Assembly (NCBI GenBank): GCA_018064695.1
Contig: JAGHUU010000078.1
Coordinates: 1-15,980, forward strand
Source of the DNA: Candidatus Blautia equi
Lineage (GTDB): Bacteria > Bacillota > Clostridia > Lachnospirales > Lachnospiraceae
Direction: 5' to 3'
Length of the DNA: 15,980 bases
Below, in pieces: positions 6,768 through 14,202 of the stretch (positions are counted from its first letter, which is position 1; every line of letters starts with the position of its first letter). Below the pieces are notes generated by a model. It had not been told where the DNA came from. It made no database searches and worked only from the letters and a program-made list of their open reading frames with translations. Position numbers and translations under genes: made by a program.

Positions 6768-8253
6768 TTTCGTTCAGAACAAAATCAGAGAAGACAGCTT
6801 TTCCGCCGGTCTCCTTTGTGGAACAGAGAAACAGACCCGCGCGGTTTCCCGTAAAAGTATCCAGCTTAAAATACATCTTATGGGAAGGACCGATCTGAAA
6901 TCTCACCTCGTCCCTCATATCCGTAAAATCTGCATCAAAAGAGAGCCGAACCACCGGGGAATCCAGCTTCACGGCCGCACATTCGGAAAACGTATACTGA
7001 TAAGAGGTCATAGCCCCATCCGCCGCAGTCTTCTCCTGCATCACCAGATACAGGTCACCGTCTCTTCTTGTCACAGCCACAAATCCATAGGCGGTCTGCA
7101 GCACGGCAAGTCCGGCGTAATCGCCCTCTTTGATCCCGGATGCATCCACCGTAACCTCGCAGTGGGTTCCCGGATAATAAAGTCTCTGAGTAATAGTATT
7201 CTTAGCCTGGGTCACGCTGTCAGAGAGGCTTCCGCTTCTCACGCTCCAGGTCTTAGCCTTCGTATCAAGCTCCACCAGGCTCAGATCCGGCTCATGGTTA
7301 AACTGCCAGATGCTTCTAAGCCCAAAGCTCGGACCGTCCCCTTCGGAAAAATCGTCGCTGTCAGCAAGCTTTTCATACACATATCCCGGTCTGGTGCTCA
7401 CGGTGACCGGGTTTAACAGAGTCTCCCGATCCGTGCAGAAAACAGGCTGATCTCCTTCCCACTTCACAGGAACCAGCACAGGGATACGTCCCACCGCGCC
7501 TCTGTCCTGGAAAAGAATGGCATACCAGTCGCCCTCCGGCGTGTCCACAATACCGCCCTGGGCCACACCCTGTCCGCAGTATCCGATATCATCCACAAAG
7601 ACATCCCCGCCTGTGAATTCCCCCTCAAGAGAATCCGATACAAAGCAGGCCTCCGCTCTCATACATCTGCCAACCAGGCTGTGGATAAAGAACAGATAGT
7701 ACTTTCCGTTGATCTTATAAAAATGCGTGCCCTCGTATCCAAGAGGCGCCTCGTCGCTGTCGCGAACCACAACGCGGTTCAGGCCGCCCTCCTTCGGGCC
7801 GCTCAAATCTGCCTTAAGCTCTGTCAGGTGGATCGTGCGGTTTCCGTAAACCACAAACACTCTTCCATCCTCAAAGAGCAGGGAGCAGTCGTGATAAAAG
7901 CCTTCCACATAGGACTTTTTCCATGGTCCTTCTATGGAATCCGCTGTATATAGATAAGTCTTCCGGGTGTCGTTGCAGACAAACATCACATAAAATCGGC
8001 CTTCATGATAACGAAGGGATGCCGCCCACATGCCCCGGCTGTATATATTTTGTCCGTTTTCCAGCTTCTGCGCCGGCGTACTGTCCAGATAATCGTACAC
8101 AAACGCAGCATGCTCCCAGTTTATGAGGTCATAGCTTCTTAGGATCTCACATCCCGGCATAAAATACATGGTGGTGCTCACCATATAGTAGGTATCGCCC
8201 ACACGGATCACGTCCGGATCCGGATAGTCCAGGCGCAGCAATGGATTGATCAT
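6754..8253 (-). CDS. Glycoside hydrolase family 43 (beta-xylosidase/alpha-L-arabinofuranosidase type)
   Basis: A 499-residue inverting glycosidase without signal peptide. The N-terminal five-bladed beta-propeller (about 1-300) starts with YPDPDVIRVGDTYYM (general base Asp12) and shows GMWAASLRYHEGRFYVMF, YHDCSLLFED (Asp122, pKa modulator) and GYEGTHFYKINGKYYLF (Glu174, general acid). The C-terminal half (about 305-499) looks like the concanavalin-type domain found in GH43 beta-xylosidases. It should remove xylose or arabinose from oligosaccharides. Its ATG overlaps the stop of the acidic-repeat gene (ATGA) with no good ribosome site of its own, so translation is probably coupled to that gene. 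GH31 follows in the same operon. Confidence 0.92.
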   Translation of the reverse strand: MINPLLRLDYPDPDVIRVGDTYYMVSTTMYFMPGCEILRSYDLINWEHAAFVYDYLDSTPAQKLENGQNIYSRGMWAASLRYHEGRFYVMFVCNDTRKTYLYTADSIEGPWKKSYVEGFYHDCSLLFEDGRVFVVYGNRTIHLTELKADLSGPKEGGLNRVVVRDSDEAPLGYEGTHFYKINGKYYLFFIHSLVGRCMRAEACFVSDSLEGEFTGGDVFVDDIGYCGQGVAQGGIVDTPEGDWYAILFQDRGAVGRIPVLVPVKWEGDQPVFCTDRETLLNPVTVSTRPGYVYEKLADSDDFSEGDGPSFGLRSIWQFNHEPDLSLVELDTKAKTWSVRSGSLSDSVTQAKNTITQRLYYPGTHCEVTVDASGIKEGDYAGLAVLQTAYGFVAVTRRDGDLYLVMQEKTAADGAMTSYQYTFSECAAVKLDSPVVRLSFDADFTDMRDEVRFQIGPSHKMYFKLDTFTGNRAGLFLCSTKETGGKAVFSDFVLNETCRG

Positions 8254-9437
8254 AAAGTTTCACGCTTCACTTTCTTAAACCAGACGGTGATCATGGTCAG
8301 CATAGAAGTCAGCAGCAGCATCAGGGATGTGCGCGCTGCGGCAGCACCGCCATCCTCCGTAAGAGGAACTTTCGGGAGGCTCTGCCCATCGTTGTTCCCC
8401 GAACCAACTGCAGCCGGGCCGGGTTTTTCCCCACCGCCTGCGGGTGCCTTTGGAAGAGCTGCATAGTATCTGTCCACAATTGCCTGCAGCTGCTGCACAA
8501 GCTCCTGCAGTTCCTCCGCATCCCGGAAGGCTTCAATGAGGAATCGATAATAGATGATGTCCAGCTCTGCGGCATCTTTGGCACTCTTAGCCAGCGCTTT
8601 ATATTTAGACAGCAGCTCCGGGCTTCGATACTCTTCTCTCACATTTTCCATATTGCAGATGATATCGTAAATCTTCTTGATGAGGCGGGCTTCCGCTCTG
8701 GTCTTTGCCTGACGCAGCCGCGCAATGTAATAATCCACATCAGCGCCGCTCTCTCTTTCCGCCTCAAAGGCAGCAATGGTGTTGGCAATCAGCTCTGAAA
8801 GAGAGTCGTCATCTTCCGTATCCCAGTCCTCCTCTTCAAAACCGGGGTCTACGGGAGAGTCACCATTTCCGCCGCCAAAGATCTCTTCAAAGAGCTCCCG
8901 CTCTTCTTCATCCAGGCCAGCCAGATAATCGTCTATATCAAAAGGTTCGTCATCGTCATCATCAGGGTCTTCCCCGTCATCCGGGTCCTCCCCATCATCA
9001 GGATCTTCTCCGTCATCGTCAGGGTCTTCTCCGTCGTCATCCGGGTCCTCCCCGTCATCGTCAGGGTCCTCCCCGTCGTCATCTGGGTCCTCTCCATCAT
9101 CATCCGGATCTTCCCCATCATCGTCAGAATCTTCTCCATCGTCATCAGGATCCTCTCCATCATCGTCAGGATCTTCTCCGTCATCGTCAGGATCTTCCCC
9201 ATCGTCATCAGGGTCTTCCCCATCGTCATCGGGATCCTCTCCATCATCAGGATCCGCCGGTTCCTCGCAGAGAACTACGTCCTCCTCTGATTCTTCGGTG
9301 GCTTCTTCCGCGCAGACAGCAGGTTCCTCTATCTCCGCTGCCATTCCCACACCTGTCACGGTCATGGAGAGGCAGATTCCGGCCAGTATTCCCTTTATCC
9401 AGTGATCATTCTTCACATTCCGCACCCGGAACACCAT
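8250..9437 (-). CDS. Exported Asp/Glu-rich repeat protein with C-terminal membrane anchor
   Basis: The product has up to 395 residues. It has a basic N-terminus and hydrophobic helix (about 14-33) ending in GMAAE, a likely signal peptide. An extremely acidic region (61-163) is built of 11 heptads of EDPDDDG (one EDSDDDG) plus hexad variants EDPDDG. A helical domain with charged heptads follows (about 205-330), then a Pro/Gly linker, and finally a hydrophobic segment with basic tail (about 368-395). That C-terminus resembles a sortase-signal layout, but LPKVP replaces LPXTG, so plain membrane anchoring is more likely. The start is uncertain: the ATG at 9437 directly abuts AAAGG, and GTG codons at 9434, 9425 or 9416 are alternatives. 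It overlaps the CYTH gene by 32 bases and GH43 by 4. Cation binding by the acidic repeats is plausible but unproven. No family recognised. Confidence 0.75.
   Translation of the reverse strand: MVFRVRNVKNDHWIKGILAGICLSMTVTGVGMAAEIEEPAVCAEEATEESEEDVVLCEEPADPDDGEDPDDDGEDPDDDGEDPDDDGEDPDDDGEDPDDDGEDSDDDGEDPDDDGEDPDDDGEDPDDDGEDPDDDGEDPDDDGEDPDDGEDPDDGEDPDDDDDEPFDIDDYLAGLDEEERELFEEIFGGGNGDSPVDPGFEEEDWDTEDDDSLSELIANTIAAFEAERESGADVDYYIARLRQAKTRAEARLIKKIYDIICNMENVREEYRSPELLSKYKALAKSAKDAAELDIIYYRFLIEAFRDAEELQELVQQLQAIVDRYYAALPKAPAGGGEKPGPAAVGSGNNDGQSLPKVPLTEDGGAAAARTSLMLLLTSMLTMITVWFKKVKRETL
8949..9257 (-). repeat. 21-bp coding minisatellite encoding EDPDDDG heptads
   Basis: Eleven 21-base units, flanked by 18-base variants that encode EDPDDG, make up about 309 bases of the acidic-repeat gene. 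The units differ at many synonymous third positions (GTC/ATC, TCC/TCA/TCG alternatives on the + strand), so the array has been stable long enough to diverge rather than being freshly expanded. Its repetitive nature leaves several frames open on both strands. Confidence 0.9.
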
Positions 9438-9984
9438 CCTTTCTCATCAGCATGGTAAGATACGAGGTTCTTGTGGTCTCGTCCATGCTGTGGCCCAGCA
9501 GCCTCGAAGTTTCTTTCAGCGTGGAAAGTGCCTCTTCCCTGTCTTTCTCCTCGGAAACCAGCACCTCCAGCTCCATAAAAAAGCCCAGCCCTTCCACTTC
9601 ATCCAGGCAGGCAGTCACATTCTCTTTCTCAAAATAGCGGCGGACCTTATTCACGGGATACTGCTTCACATAGCCAAGCGCACGCAGGACTTCCCGCATG
9701 ACATCCATATCCTCAATGCCCGTCTCCAACTCTTTTCTGGTCATGGATATCTGATCCAGCTTAGGTCCCTTGTATGTCAGAAACGCATGGCTCTCTCCCG
9801 TATTCAGGTTTTGCACTCTCCGGATCCGCAGTGCCTCATCGCTTTTCCGGAAATCGTGGAAATCGGAATTAAAATAGAGATCCTCTTCCCGCACACGTTT
9901 CCCCTCCCGGAAGCCAAGCTCCGGAAGTCTTCTTTTCAGTTCCTCCGGCTCACCCACCGGCAGTTTGATTTCTACTTCGATCAT
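9406..9984 (-). CDS. CYTH domain protein (class IV adenylate cyclase/thiamine-triphosphatase-like)
   Basis: A 192-residue CYTH-superfamily protein. The signature EVEIK (ExExK) is at residues 3-7, followed by DLYFNSDFHDFRKSDEALRIRR, AFLTYKGPKLD, TRKELE, KVRRYFEK, ACLDEVEGLGFFMELEV and a C-terminal helical part, the standard triphosphate-tunnel order. CYTH enzymes act on triphosphates with divalent metal; the set of residues is nearest to CyaB/ThTPase-type members, but activity cannot be assigned. The start at 9984 is supported by GGAG at 9993-9996, eight bases before the ATG; an upstream in-frame ATG lies inside the dctP terminator. It is the first gene of the glycosidase operon and overlaps the acidic-repeat gene by 32 bases, an unusual neighbour for this family. 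Confidence 0.88.
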   Translation of the reverse strand: MIEVEIKLPVGEPEELKRRLPELGFREGKRVREEDLYFNSDFHDFRKSDEALRIRRVQNLNTGESHAFLTYKGPKLDQISMTRKELETGIEDMDVMREVLRALGYVKQYPVNKVRRYFEKENVTACLDEVEGLGFFMELEVLVSEEKDREEALSTLKETSRLLGHSMDETTRTSYLTMLMRKDGVPGAECEE

Positions 9985-10014
9985 ATTTTCTGCTCCAAAG
10001 CATATTCTGAAGCA

Positions 10015-10043
10015 AGTATAGCAAAAGATCAGTGGTGAAACAA
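10015..10043 (-). promoter_or_regulatory. Candidate promoter of the CYTH-glycosidase operon
   Basis: On the - strand, TTGTTT (10038-10043) and TATACT (10015-10020) are separated by 17 bases. The -10 box is good, the -35 weak. It lies between the dctP terminator and the CYTH start and would give a leader of roughly 25 bases. It is the only promoter-like pair I see for the five-gene unit. Confidence 0.5.
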
Positions 10044-10044
10044 G

Positions 10045-10074
10045 AAAAAAACGGCAGACCATGAAGGTCTGCCG
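10045..10074 (-). terminator. Intrinsic terminator of the aroE-TRAP operon
   Basis: As - strand RNA, the nine-base stem CGGCAGACC/GGTCTGCCG with a five-base loop is followed by seven Ts (10045-10051). It stands 26 bases past the dctP stop codon and immediately before the next operon's promoter. Confidence 0.93.
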
Positions 10075-10099
10075 CCGTAAACGCATTTGTTTTCACAGA

Positions 10100-11143
10100 T
10101 TATTCTGCTGCCTCAAGGGACTCCTGAAGAGTGGTTCCAAGTCCGTTAACCTGAGCGTCGATGTCAGAGTAAAGAGCCTGTACACCATCCAGTGCAAGTA
10201 CGCTGTCGAAGAAGTCTGCATCGTACTCAACAATGCTCATGCCGTTCTTCTCAAGGATCGCTTTGTTGGAAGCGTCGATGTCTGCAAGCTGTGGACGCAT
10301 CTCATCGAGAGCCTCGGTTACTGCCTGCTGAAGAGCTGCCTGGTATGCTGGGTCAAGAGCCTCAAATGCCTCTTTGCTGATGGCGATCTGGTTAGCGTAA
10401 AGGATGTGGTTGGTGCATGCAAGAACCTTCTGAACCTCAGAGAAGTTAGCGCCTACTACGGTATCAGCTGCGTTCTCCTCAGCGTCGATGGTTCCGTTCT
10501 GAAGAGCGATGTAAACCTCTGCCCATGCAAGTGGGGTAGGCTCAGCACCGATTGCGCTCCAGAATGCCATATGGTTGCTGTTCTCCATGGTACGGATCTG
10601 CATTCCCTTGAAGTCCTCAAGAGTGTTCAGCTCCTGGTTAGCGGTGGTAAGACGATAGGTTGCATTCTGAAGGAAGCCAAGAAGCTTGTAGCCTGCTGCA
10701 TCATATGCTGCGGAAAGCTGCTGGTTGAATGCGGAATCCTCGCTGTTCAGTACGGTGTTGATGGTGTCTCCGTCGTATTTGGAGAATACCATAGGCATAT
10801 CAAATACTGCCATCTCAGGGATGAAGGATACTACAGGAGCGGTCTGGCAGACTACGATCTGGATATCGTTGGACTGTACCTGACGAAGAAGGTCAGCGTC
10901 GCCGCCAAGCTCGCCGTTTGGATAGTAGTCGATGGTCAGCTGTCCGTCGGTGATCTCATCTACTTTAGCTGCTACCAGCTCGCCGAAGATCTGTCCTGCT
11001 GCACCTTTTCCGGTGGAGTCAGCGCCAATGAGCTCTACAGCCTCAAGAGCGGAGTAGTCAACATCCTCTGCCATAACCGGTACAGCAGCAACGGAAAGAG
11101 CCATGATTCCTGCAAGAAGTAAAGATACTGTTGTCTTTTTCAT
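10100..11143 (-). CDS. dctP: TRAP transporter substrate-binding protein DctP
   Basis: A 347-residue extracytoplasmic solute receptor of a tripartite ATP-independent periplasmic-type transporter. It has a signal peptide (MKKTTVSLLLAGIMALSVAA, cleavage after VMA), then the DctP fold with the conserved YPNGELGGDADLLRQVQSND stretch, MPMVF, and GMQIRTMENSN. Arg184 there is at the place of the family arginine that binds the ligand carboxylate. There is no lipobox cysteine, which is unusual for a Gram-positive receptor that has to stay near the membrane. AGGAGG precedes the ATG by nine bases. It is the last gene after dctM, separated by 105 bases with hairpins, consistent with higher expression of the receptor. 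The acid substrate is suggested by the linked dehydrogenase. Confidence 0.93.
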   Translation of the reverse strand: MKKTTVSLLLAGIMALSVAAVPVMAEDVDYSALEAVELIGADSTGKGAAGQIFGELVAAKVDEITDGQLTIDYYPNGELGGDADLLRQVQSNDIQIVVCQTAPVVSFIPEMAVFDMPMVFSKYDGDTINTVLNSEDSAFNQQLSAAYDAAGYKLLGFLQNATYRLTTANQELNTLEDFKGMQIRTMENSNHMAFWSAIGAEPTPLAWAEVYIALQNGTIDAEENAADTVVGANFSEVQKVLACTNHILYANQIAISKEAFEALDPAYQAALQQAVTEALDEMRPQLADIDASNKAILEKNGMSIVEYDADFFDSVLALDGVQALYSDIDAQVNGLGTTLQESLEAAE

Positions 11144-11188
11144 GTGAAAAAACCTCCTGAAAAAATAAAAATATAGATTTATTGCAAC

Positions 11189-11264
11189 CGCCCGGCATTT
11201 AGTGACCTGCCGGACGATCGTTTTCGATGATAGTTTTGCTTCCGGCTATCAGAGTAAGCCGGGA
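11189..11264 (-). promoter_or_regulatory. Intercistronic hairpins between dctM and dctP
   Basis: Stem 11189-11197/11208-11216 has nine pairs as - strand RNA, including one G-U. Stem 11240-11247/11257-11264 (eight pairs, one G-U) has the dctM stop codon in its loop. A small ATCG-TTTT-CGAT hairpin lies between. None has a T-tract. They may protect the upstream mRNA end or partly attenuate, separating the receptor from the permease genes. Confidence 0.45.
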
Positions 11265-12544
11265 AGGAAGGTGGAGAACCACGGTACATAAGTGATCACC
11301 ATAAGAGCGATCAGGAATGCAATGATAAACGGAACGGCCTTTTTAGCAACAGCCATAGGCGCTTCCTCCGCAATATTTCCTGCCACAAAAAGGTCCAGAC
11401 CAAACGGCGGGGTGGCAAGTCCAATGGACAGACAGCAAACCAGGATAACACCGAAGTGTACAGGATCTACGCCCATCTCCTGCACTACAGGAAGGAGCAC
11501 AGGGGAGAGAATGATGATAGCCGGGCCGGTATCCATAACCATGCCGAGGATCAGGAAGATGACAACCAGTACGGTCAGCACGGCAAAGGTGGAATGGAAG
11601 TTTCCGAGAATGAATTTCTCCACAACTTTAGTAGCCTTGGTAAGGGAAAGTACACGGCCGAATGCGGTAGCAAATGCCAGTACGAATGCCAGACCTCCGT
11701 AGGTCTTAACTGCCTCACAGAGGAATGGTACAAGCTCCTTCACCTTGATGGTGCGGTAGATGAGGAGAGATACGATCAGCGCGTAAACTACAGATACAGT
11801 AGCTGCCTCTGTAGGGGTGAAGAATCCGGAATAGATTCCGCCAAGTACAATGATCGGGCAGAGCAGCGCCCAGAAGCTGTCTGCAAAGAGCTTCATGAAG
11901 CCGATGGCATGCAGCTCATCCATACGTGTGTTGATCTTTGCTCTGTCCTCGCCGTGGCGCACGCAGTAGAACACTGCATAGACCATCAGAGCGACACCGA
12001 TGAGGATACCAGGAAGAATACCGCCAAGGAACAGGTCTCCTGTGGAAACTCCGGTGGCCAGAGAATAAAGAACGAACGGGATGGACGGAGGAATGATAAC
12101 GCCAAGACCGCCTGCTACGGCAATGAGTCCTGCACTCCATTTCTTCTCATAACCCAGGTCTGTGAGGAACGGCACACACATGGAACCTACAGCGGCTGTG
12201 GTAGCCGGGCCGGAACCGGAAATAGCACCGTAGAACAGACAGGTCAGGATAACGGAACATGGAAGTCCGCCCGGAAGTCTTCCCGCAAAGTATGCAAAGA
12301 AGTTAAAAAGCTTTTTGGAAATACCGCCCTTGGCCATGATAACGCCGCCTAAGATGAACAGTGGCACTGCCAGGATAGGTGTGGAGTTGGCACCGGAGAA
12401 GGTATTATTTAAGATCTGTACAATGGAGCCGCCTTTTCCAACCAGGAAGATAGGTGCGGCACTGCCAAGGATCATACTGGTTCCGATGGGAACGGAAAAA
12501 GCAATGGCTACAAGAAAAACAAGAAAGACAAGAAGCGCTGCCAT
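11249..12544 (-). CDS. dctM: TRAP transporter large permease DctM
   Basis: A 431-residue polytopic membrane protein of the DctM/DedA-like ion-transporter group, with hydrophobic segments along its whole length. Typical DctM pieces are visible: FSVPIGTSMILGSAAP, PLFILGGVIMAKGGIS, AISGSGPATTAAVGSMCVPFL, IIPPSIPFVLYSLATGVSTGDLF near the middle, FTPTEAATVSVVYAL, and the C-terminal PVHFGVILVCCLSIGLATPP. It couples substrate entry to a sodium or proton gradient. The ATG shares its A with the dctQ stop (TGATG) and AAAGGAGG is nine bases upstream, so permease subunits are translationally linked. Confidence 0.96.
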   Translation of the reverse strand: MAALLVFLVFLVAIAFSVPIGTSMILGSAAPIFLVGKGGSIVQILNNTFSGANSTPILAVPLFILGGVIMAKGGISKKLFNFFAYFAGRLPGGLPCSVILTCLFYGAISGSGPATTAAVGSMCVPFLTDLGYEKKWSAGLIAVAGGLGVIIPPSIPFVLYSLATGVSTGDLFLGGILPGILIGVALMVYAVFYCVRHGEDRAKINTRMDELHAIGFMKLFADSFWALLCPIIVLGGIYSGFFTPTEAATVSVVYALIVSLLIYRTIKVKELVPFLCEAVKTYGGLAFVLAFATAFGRVLSLTKATKVVEKFILGNFHSTFAVLTVLVVIFLILGMVMDTGPAIIILSPVLLPVVQEMGVDPVHFGVILVCCLSIGLATPPFGLDLFVAGNIAEEAPMAVAKKAVPFIIAFLIALMVITYVPWFSTFLPGLL

Positions 12545-13101
12545 CAGTTGTTTCCTCCTTTCGCCATTTCCATCTCCTCTTTGGCATCTTCCATAGCCTG
12601 CTCGGCAGTGGTTTTTGTTTTGTCATCGCCAAAGTGAAGGATGTGAAGGACAAACTGCTGGGCACCGCGGAAGGTTCCCAGAGTGAGACCAATGAGCATC
12701 ATGCTGTAAACGATCCACATAGGCCAGAGCATAGCCGGGGAGGCCTCGTTGCTCAGGCGGATATCATTTACAACAGTTACGGAGTAGAATGCCAGAAGGC
12801 CCATGCAGCCGGTGTTTACCACATCTACGATGAGGTTTAAGATCTGGCGCAGGATCTTAGGCATAATATCCAGCAGTGCGGTTACGCGAAGCATGCTTCC
12901 CTTGCGGATCGTAAACGGAAGTGATAAGAATACACTCCAGATCCAGCAGAAGCGGCAGAATTCCTCCGCCCAGGTGAGGGCAGGGATCCATGGGATTTTA
13001 CGGATCACAACCTGAAGAAAGCTGACGATGGTAATTACCACAAGAAGGATTACCAGCATCGTCTCCTCCAGATGCTCATCCAGCCATTTCAAAACTTTCA
13101 T
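12544..13101 (-). CDS. dctQ: TRAP transporter small permease DctQ
   Basis: A 185-residue membrane protein with four predicted helices (about residues 13-35, 46-66, 82-103 and 122-146) and the conserved TWAEEFCRFCWIWSVFL segment of the DctQ family. A charged, Lys/Glu-rich cytoplasmic tail follows. The start at 13101 (MKVLKW) is chosen because AAGGAG (13109-13114) precedes it by seven bases; an in-frame ATG at 13119 lies upstream of that site. DctQ pairs with DctM to form the membrane part of the transporter. Confidence 0.93.
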   Translation of the reverse strand: MKVLKWLDEHLEETMLVILLVVITIVSFLQVVIRKIPWIPALTWAEEFCRFCWIWSVFLSLPFTIRKGSMLRVTALLDIMPKILRQILNLIVDVVNTGCMGLLAFYSVTVVNDIRLSNEASPAMLWPMWIVYSMMLIGLTLGTFRGAQQFVLHILHFGDDKTKTTAEQAMEDAKEEMEMAKGGNN

Positions 13102-13139
13102 GGTGAATCTCCTTTTCATACATATTGCATTTATTGTTC

Positions 13140-13160
13140 CGGGAGGGCTTTCTTCTCCCG
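13140..13160 (-). promoter_or_regulatory. Hairpin between the aroE-like gene and dctQ
   Basis: CGGGAG pairs with CTCCCG (13140-13145/13155-13160) across a nine-base loop, 6 bases after the aroE-like stop codon. No T-tract follows in the direction of transcription, so read-through into the TRAP genes is expected. It may adjust relative expression. Confidence 0.35.
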
Positions 13161-13166
13161 ATCCGG

Positions 13167-14048
13167 TCAGTTTTTGATCGCGTTGGAATTCTCATCGATA
13201 TTGATGATATCCAGAAGCTCCCGGCGCATGGCCTCCACAGGGGCTTTCTCCCCGGTCCAGAGTTCGATCTGTGCTGCGCCCTGATAGAGGGACATGCCAA
13301 GACCGCTTAAGATCTTACATCCCTTAGCCTCCGCATTTTTCAGGAACTGGGTGCGGAGCGGGTTGTAGCAGGCATCAAAATACAGCTGATGCGGCTGAAT
13401 GTATTCCTCCGGCAGAGGGCTCTTTCCAATAGATGCGCCCATACCGATGCCGGTGGCATTCATGACCACGTCGCATTCCGCTACTTTGGAATAATCACCT
13501 GATGGGATAAACTCCGCAACTGGAGCAAAATTCGTGTTGATGTCCTCCACAAGGGAGAGGCCGGATTCCTCAAATTTATCGGTGATATAGATCTTTCCGG
13601 CACCGTGGTAAGCAAGGATGGAGCACATGGCACGGCCGGCACCGCCGCTGCCGATGCAGAAAAAGCTCTTTCCGGTGATATCCATGCCTGCCTCTTCCTT
13701 AAGGGAAGTGTAGAAGCCGACACCGTCTGTGTTATATCCGATGAGTTTTCCCTCAGGGGTGCGCACTACGGTGTTGCTGGAGCCCATCTTTTTGCAGAGC
13801 GGATCCAGCTCATCCAGGTATTCCAGGACTTTTACCTTGTTCGGCTTGGTCACTGCAAAGCCGGCAAAGTTCATATAACGGAGACCGTTCACAACATCTG
13901 CCAGATGGGTGTTGTCGATCTCGGTGTAAAAATAAAGCATATTCAGGCCTGCTGCCTCGTAGCCGCGGTTCTGCATTCTGGCGGCGAAGGACTGTCCAAG
14001 AGGGGTTCCCAGCAGGGTGATCATTTTGGTGTTAATATCAATATTCAT
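13167..14048 (-). CDS. Shikimate/quinate dehydrogenase family protein (AroE-like, divergent active site)
   Basis: A 293-residue NAD(P)-dependent dehydrogenase of the AroE fold. Present: catalytic Lys71 (VTKPNK), Asn92, catalytic Asp108 (GYNTDGVGF), the Rossmann glycine motif GSGGAG (133-138), NATGIGM, and Gln256 (LYQGAAQIELWTG). Changed: the shikimate-binding Ser-x-Ser of the HSLSP motif reads QSFAA (Ser20, Ala22), the NVT motif reads AVT, and the loop after the second Rossmann strand is TDK instead of the NADP-binding NRT. An Asp at that place usually favours NAD. The start at 14048 follows AGAAAGGA. As first gene of an operon with a TRAP transporter, a catabolic role on quinate, shikimate or a related acid is more likely than aromatic biosynthesis. 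Family is sure, substrate not. Confidence 0.88.
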   Translation of the reverse strand: MNIDINTKMITLLGTPLGQSFAARMQNRGYEAAGLNMLYFYTEIDNTHLADVVNGLRYMNFAGFAVTKPNKVKVLEYLDELDPLCKKMGSSNTVVRTPEGKLIGYNTDGVGFYTSLKEEAGMDITGKSFFCIGSGGAGRAMCSILAYHGAGKIYITDKFEESGLSLVEDINTNFAPVAEFIPSGDYSKVAECDVVMNATGIGMGASIGKSPLPEEYIQPHQLYFDACYNPLRTQFLKNAEAKGCKILSGLGMSLYQGAAQIELWTGEKAPVEAMRRELLDIINIDENSNAIKN

Positions 14049-14137
14049 AGAAAATCCTTTCTGCGCTGCAGCCTGCATAAATAGTGGGTAAAATCTGGTG
14101 AAATCATGCATAATCATACAGTCGCAAATACCGGCAA

Positions 14138-14146
14138 AGTATATCA
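14138..14146 (-). promoter_or_regulatory. Candidate extended -10 promoter of the aroE-TRAP operon
   Basis: On the - strand, TG-A-TATACT (TATACT at 14138-14143) forms an extended -10. No good -35 lies 17-18 bases upstream; that place is occupied by the palindrome GGTTTAAACC (14156-14165) overlapping CTTTAAAG (14149-14156). This fits a promoter that needs an activator or is blocked by a repressor. The leader would be about 85 bases. Confidence 0.45.
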
Positions 14147-14202
14147 CACTTTAAAGGTTTAAACCAGTAAAATTTTATTGATTCTATAAAAAATCTGTCC
14201 TT

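Noticed and set aside
8250..8390. Sortase LPXTG anchor on the acidic-repeat protein
   Set aside because: The linker has LPKVP instead of LPXTG before the hydrophobic tail. The layout is similar but the key Thr-Gly is missing.
8705..9637. A 310-codon + strand frame rich in His, Pro and Arg
   Set aside because: It arises from the reverse frame of the Asp/Glu-coding 21-bp repeat, which keeps several frames open. Low-complexity product, no family.
10061..11122. A 353-codon + strand frame opposite dctP
   Set aside because: The dctP gene on the other strand has a signal peptide, ribosome site and conserved motifs. The antisense frame has none and would begin within the dctP terminator.
11456..12352. 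A 298-codon + strand frame opposite dctM
   Set aside because: Antisense to a well-conserved membrane permease; composition is that of a reversed hydrophobic gene.
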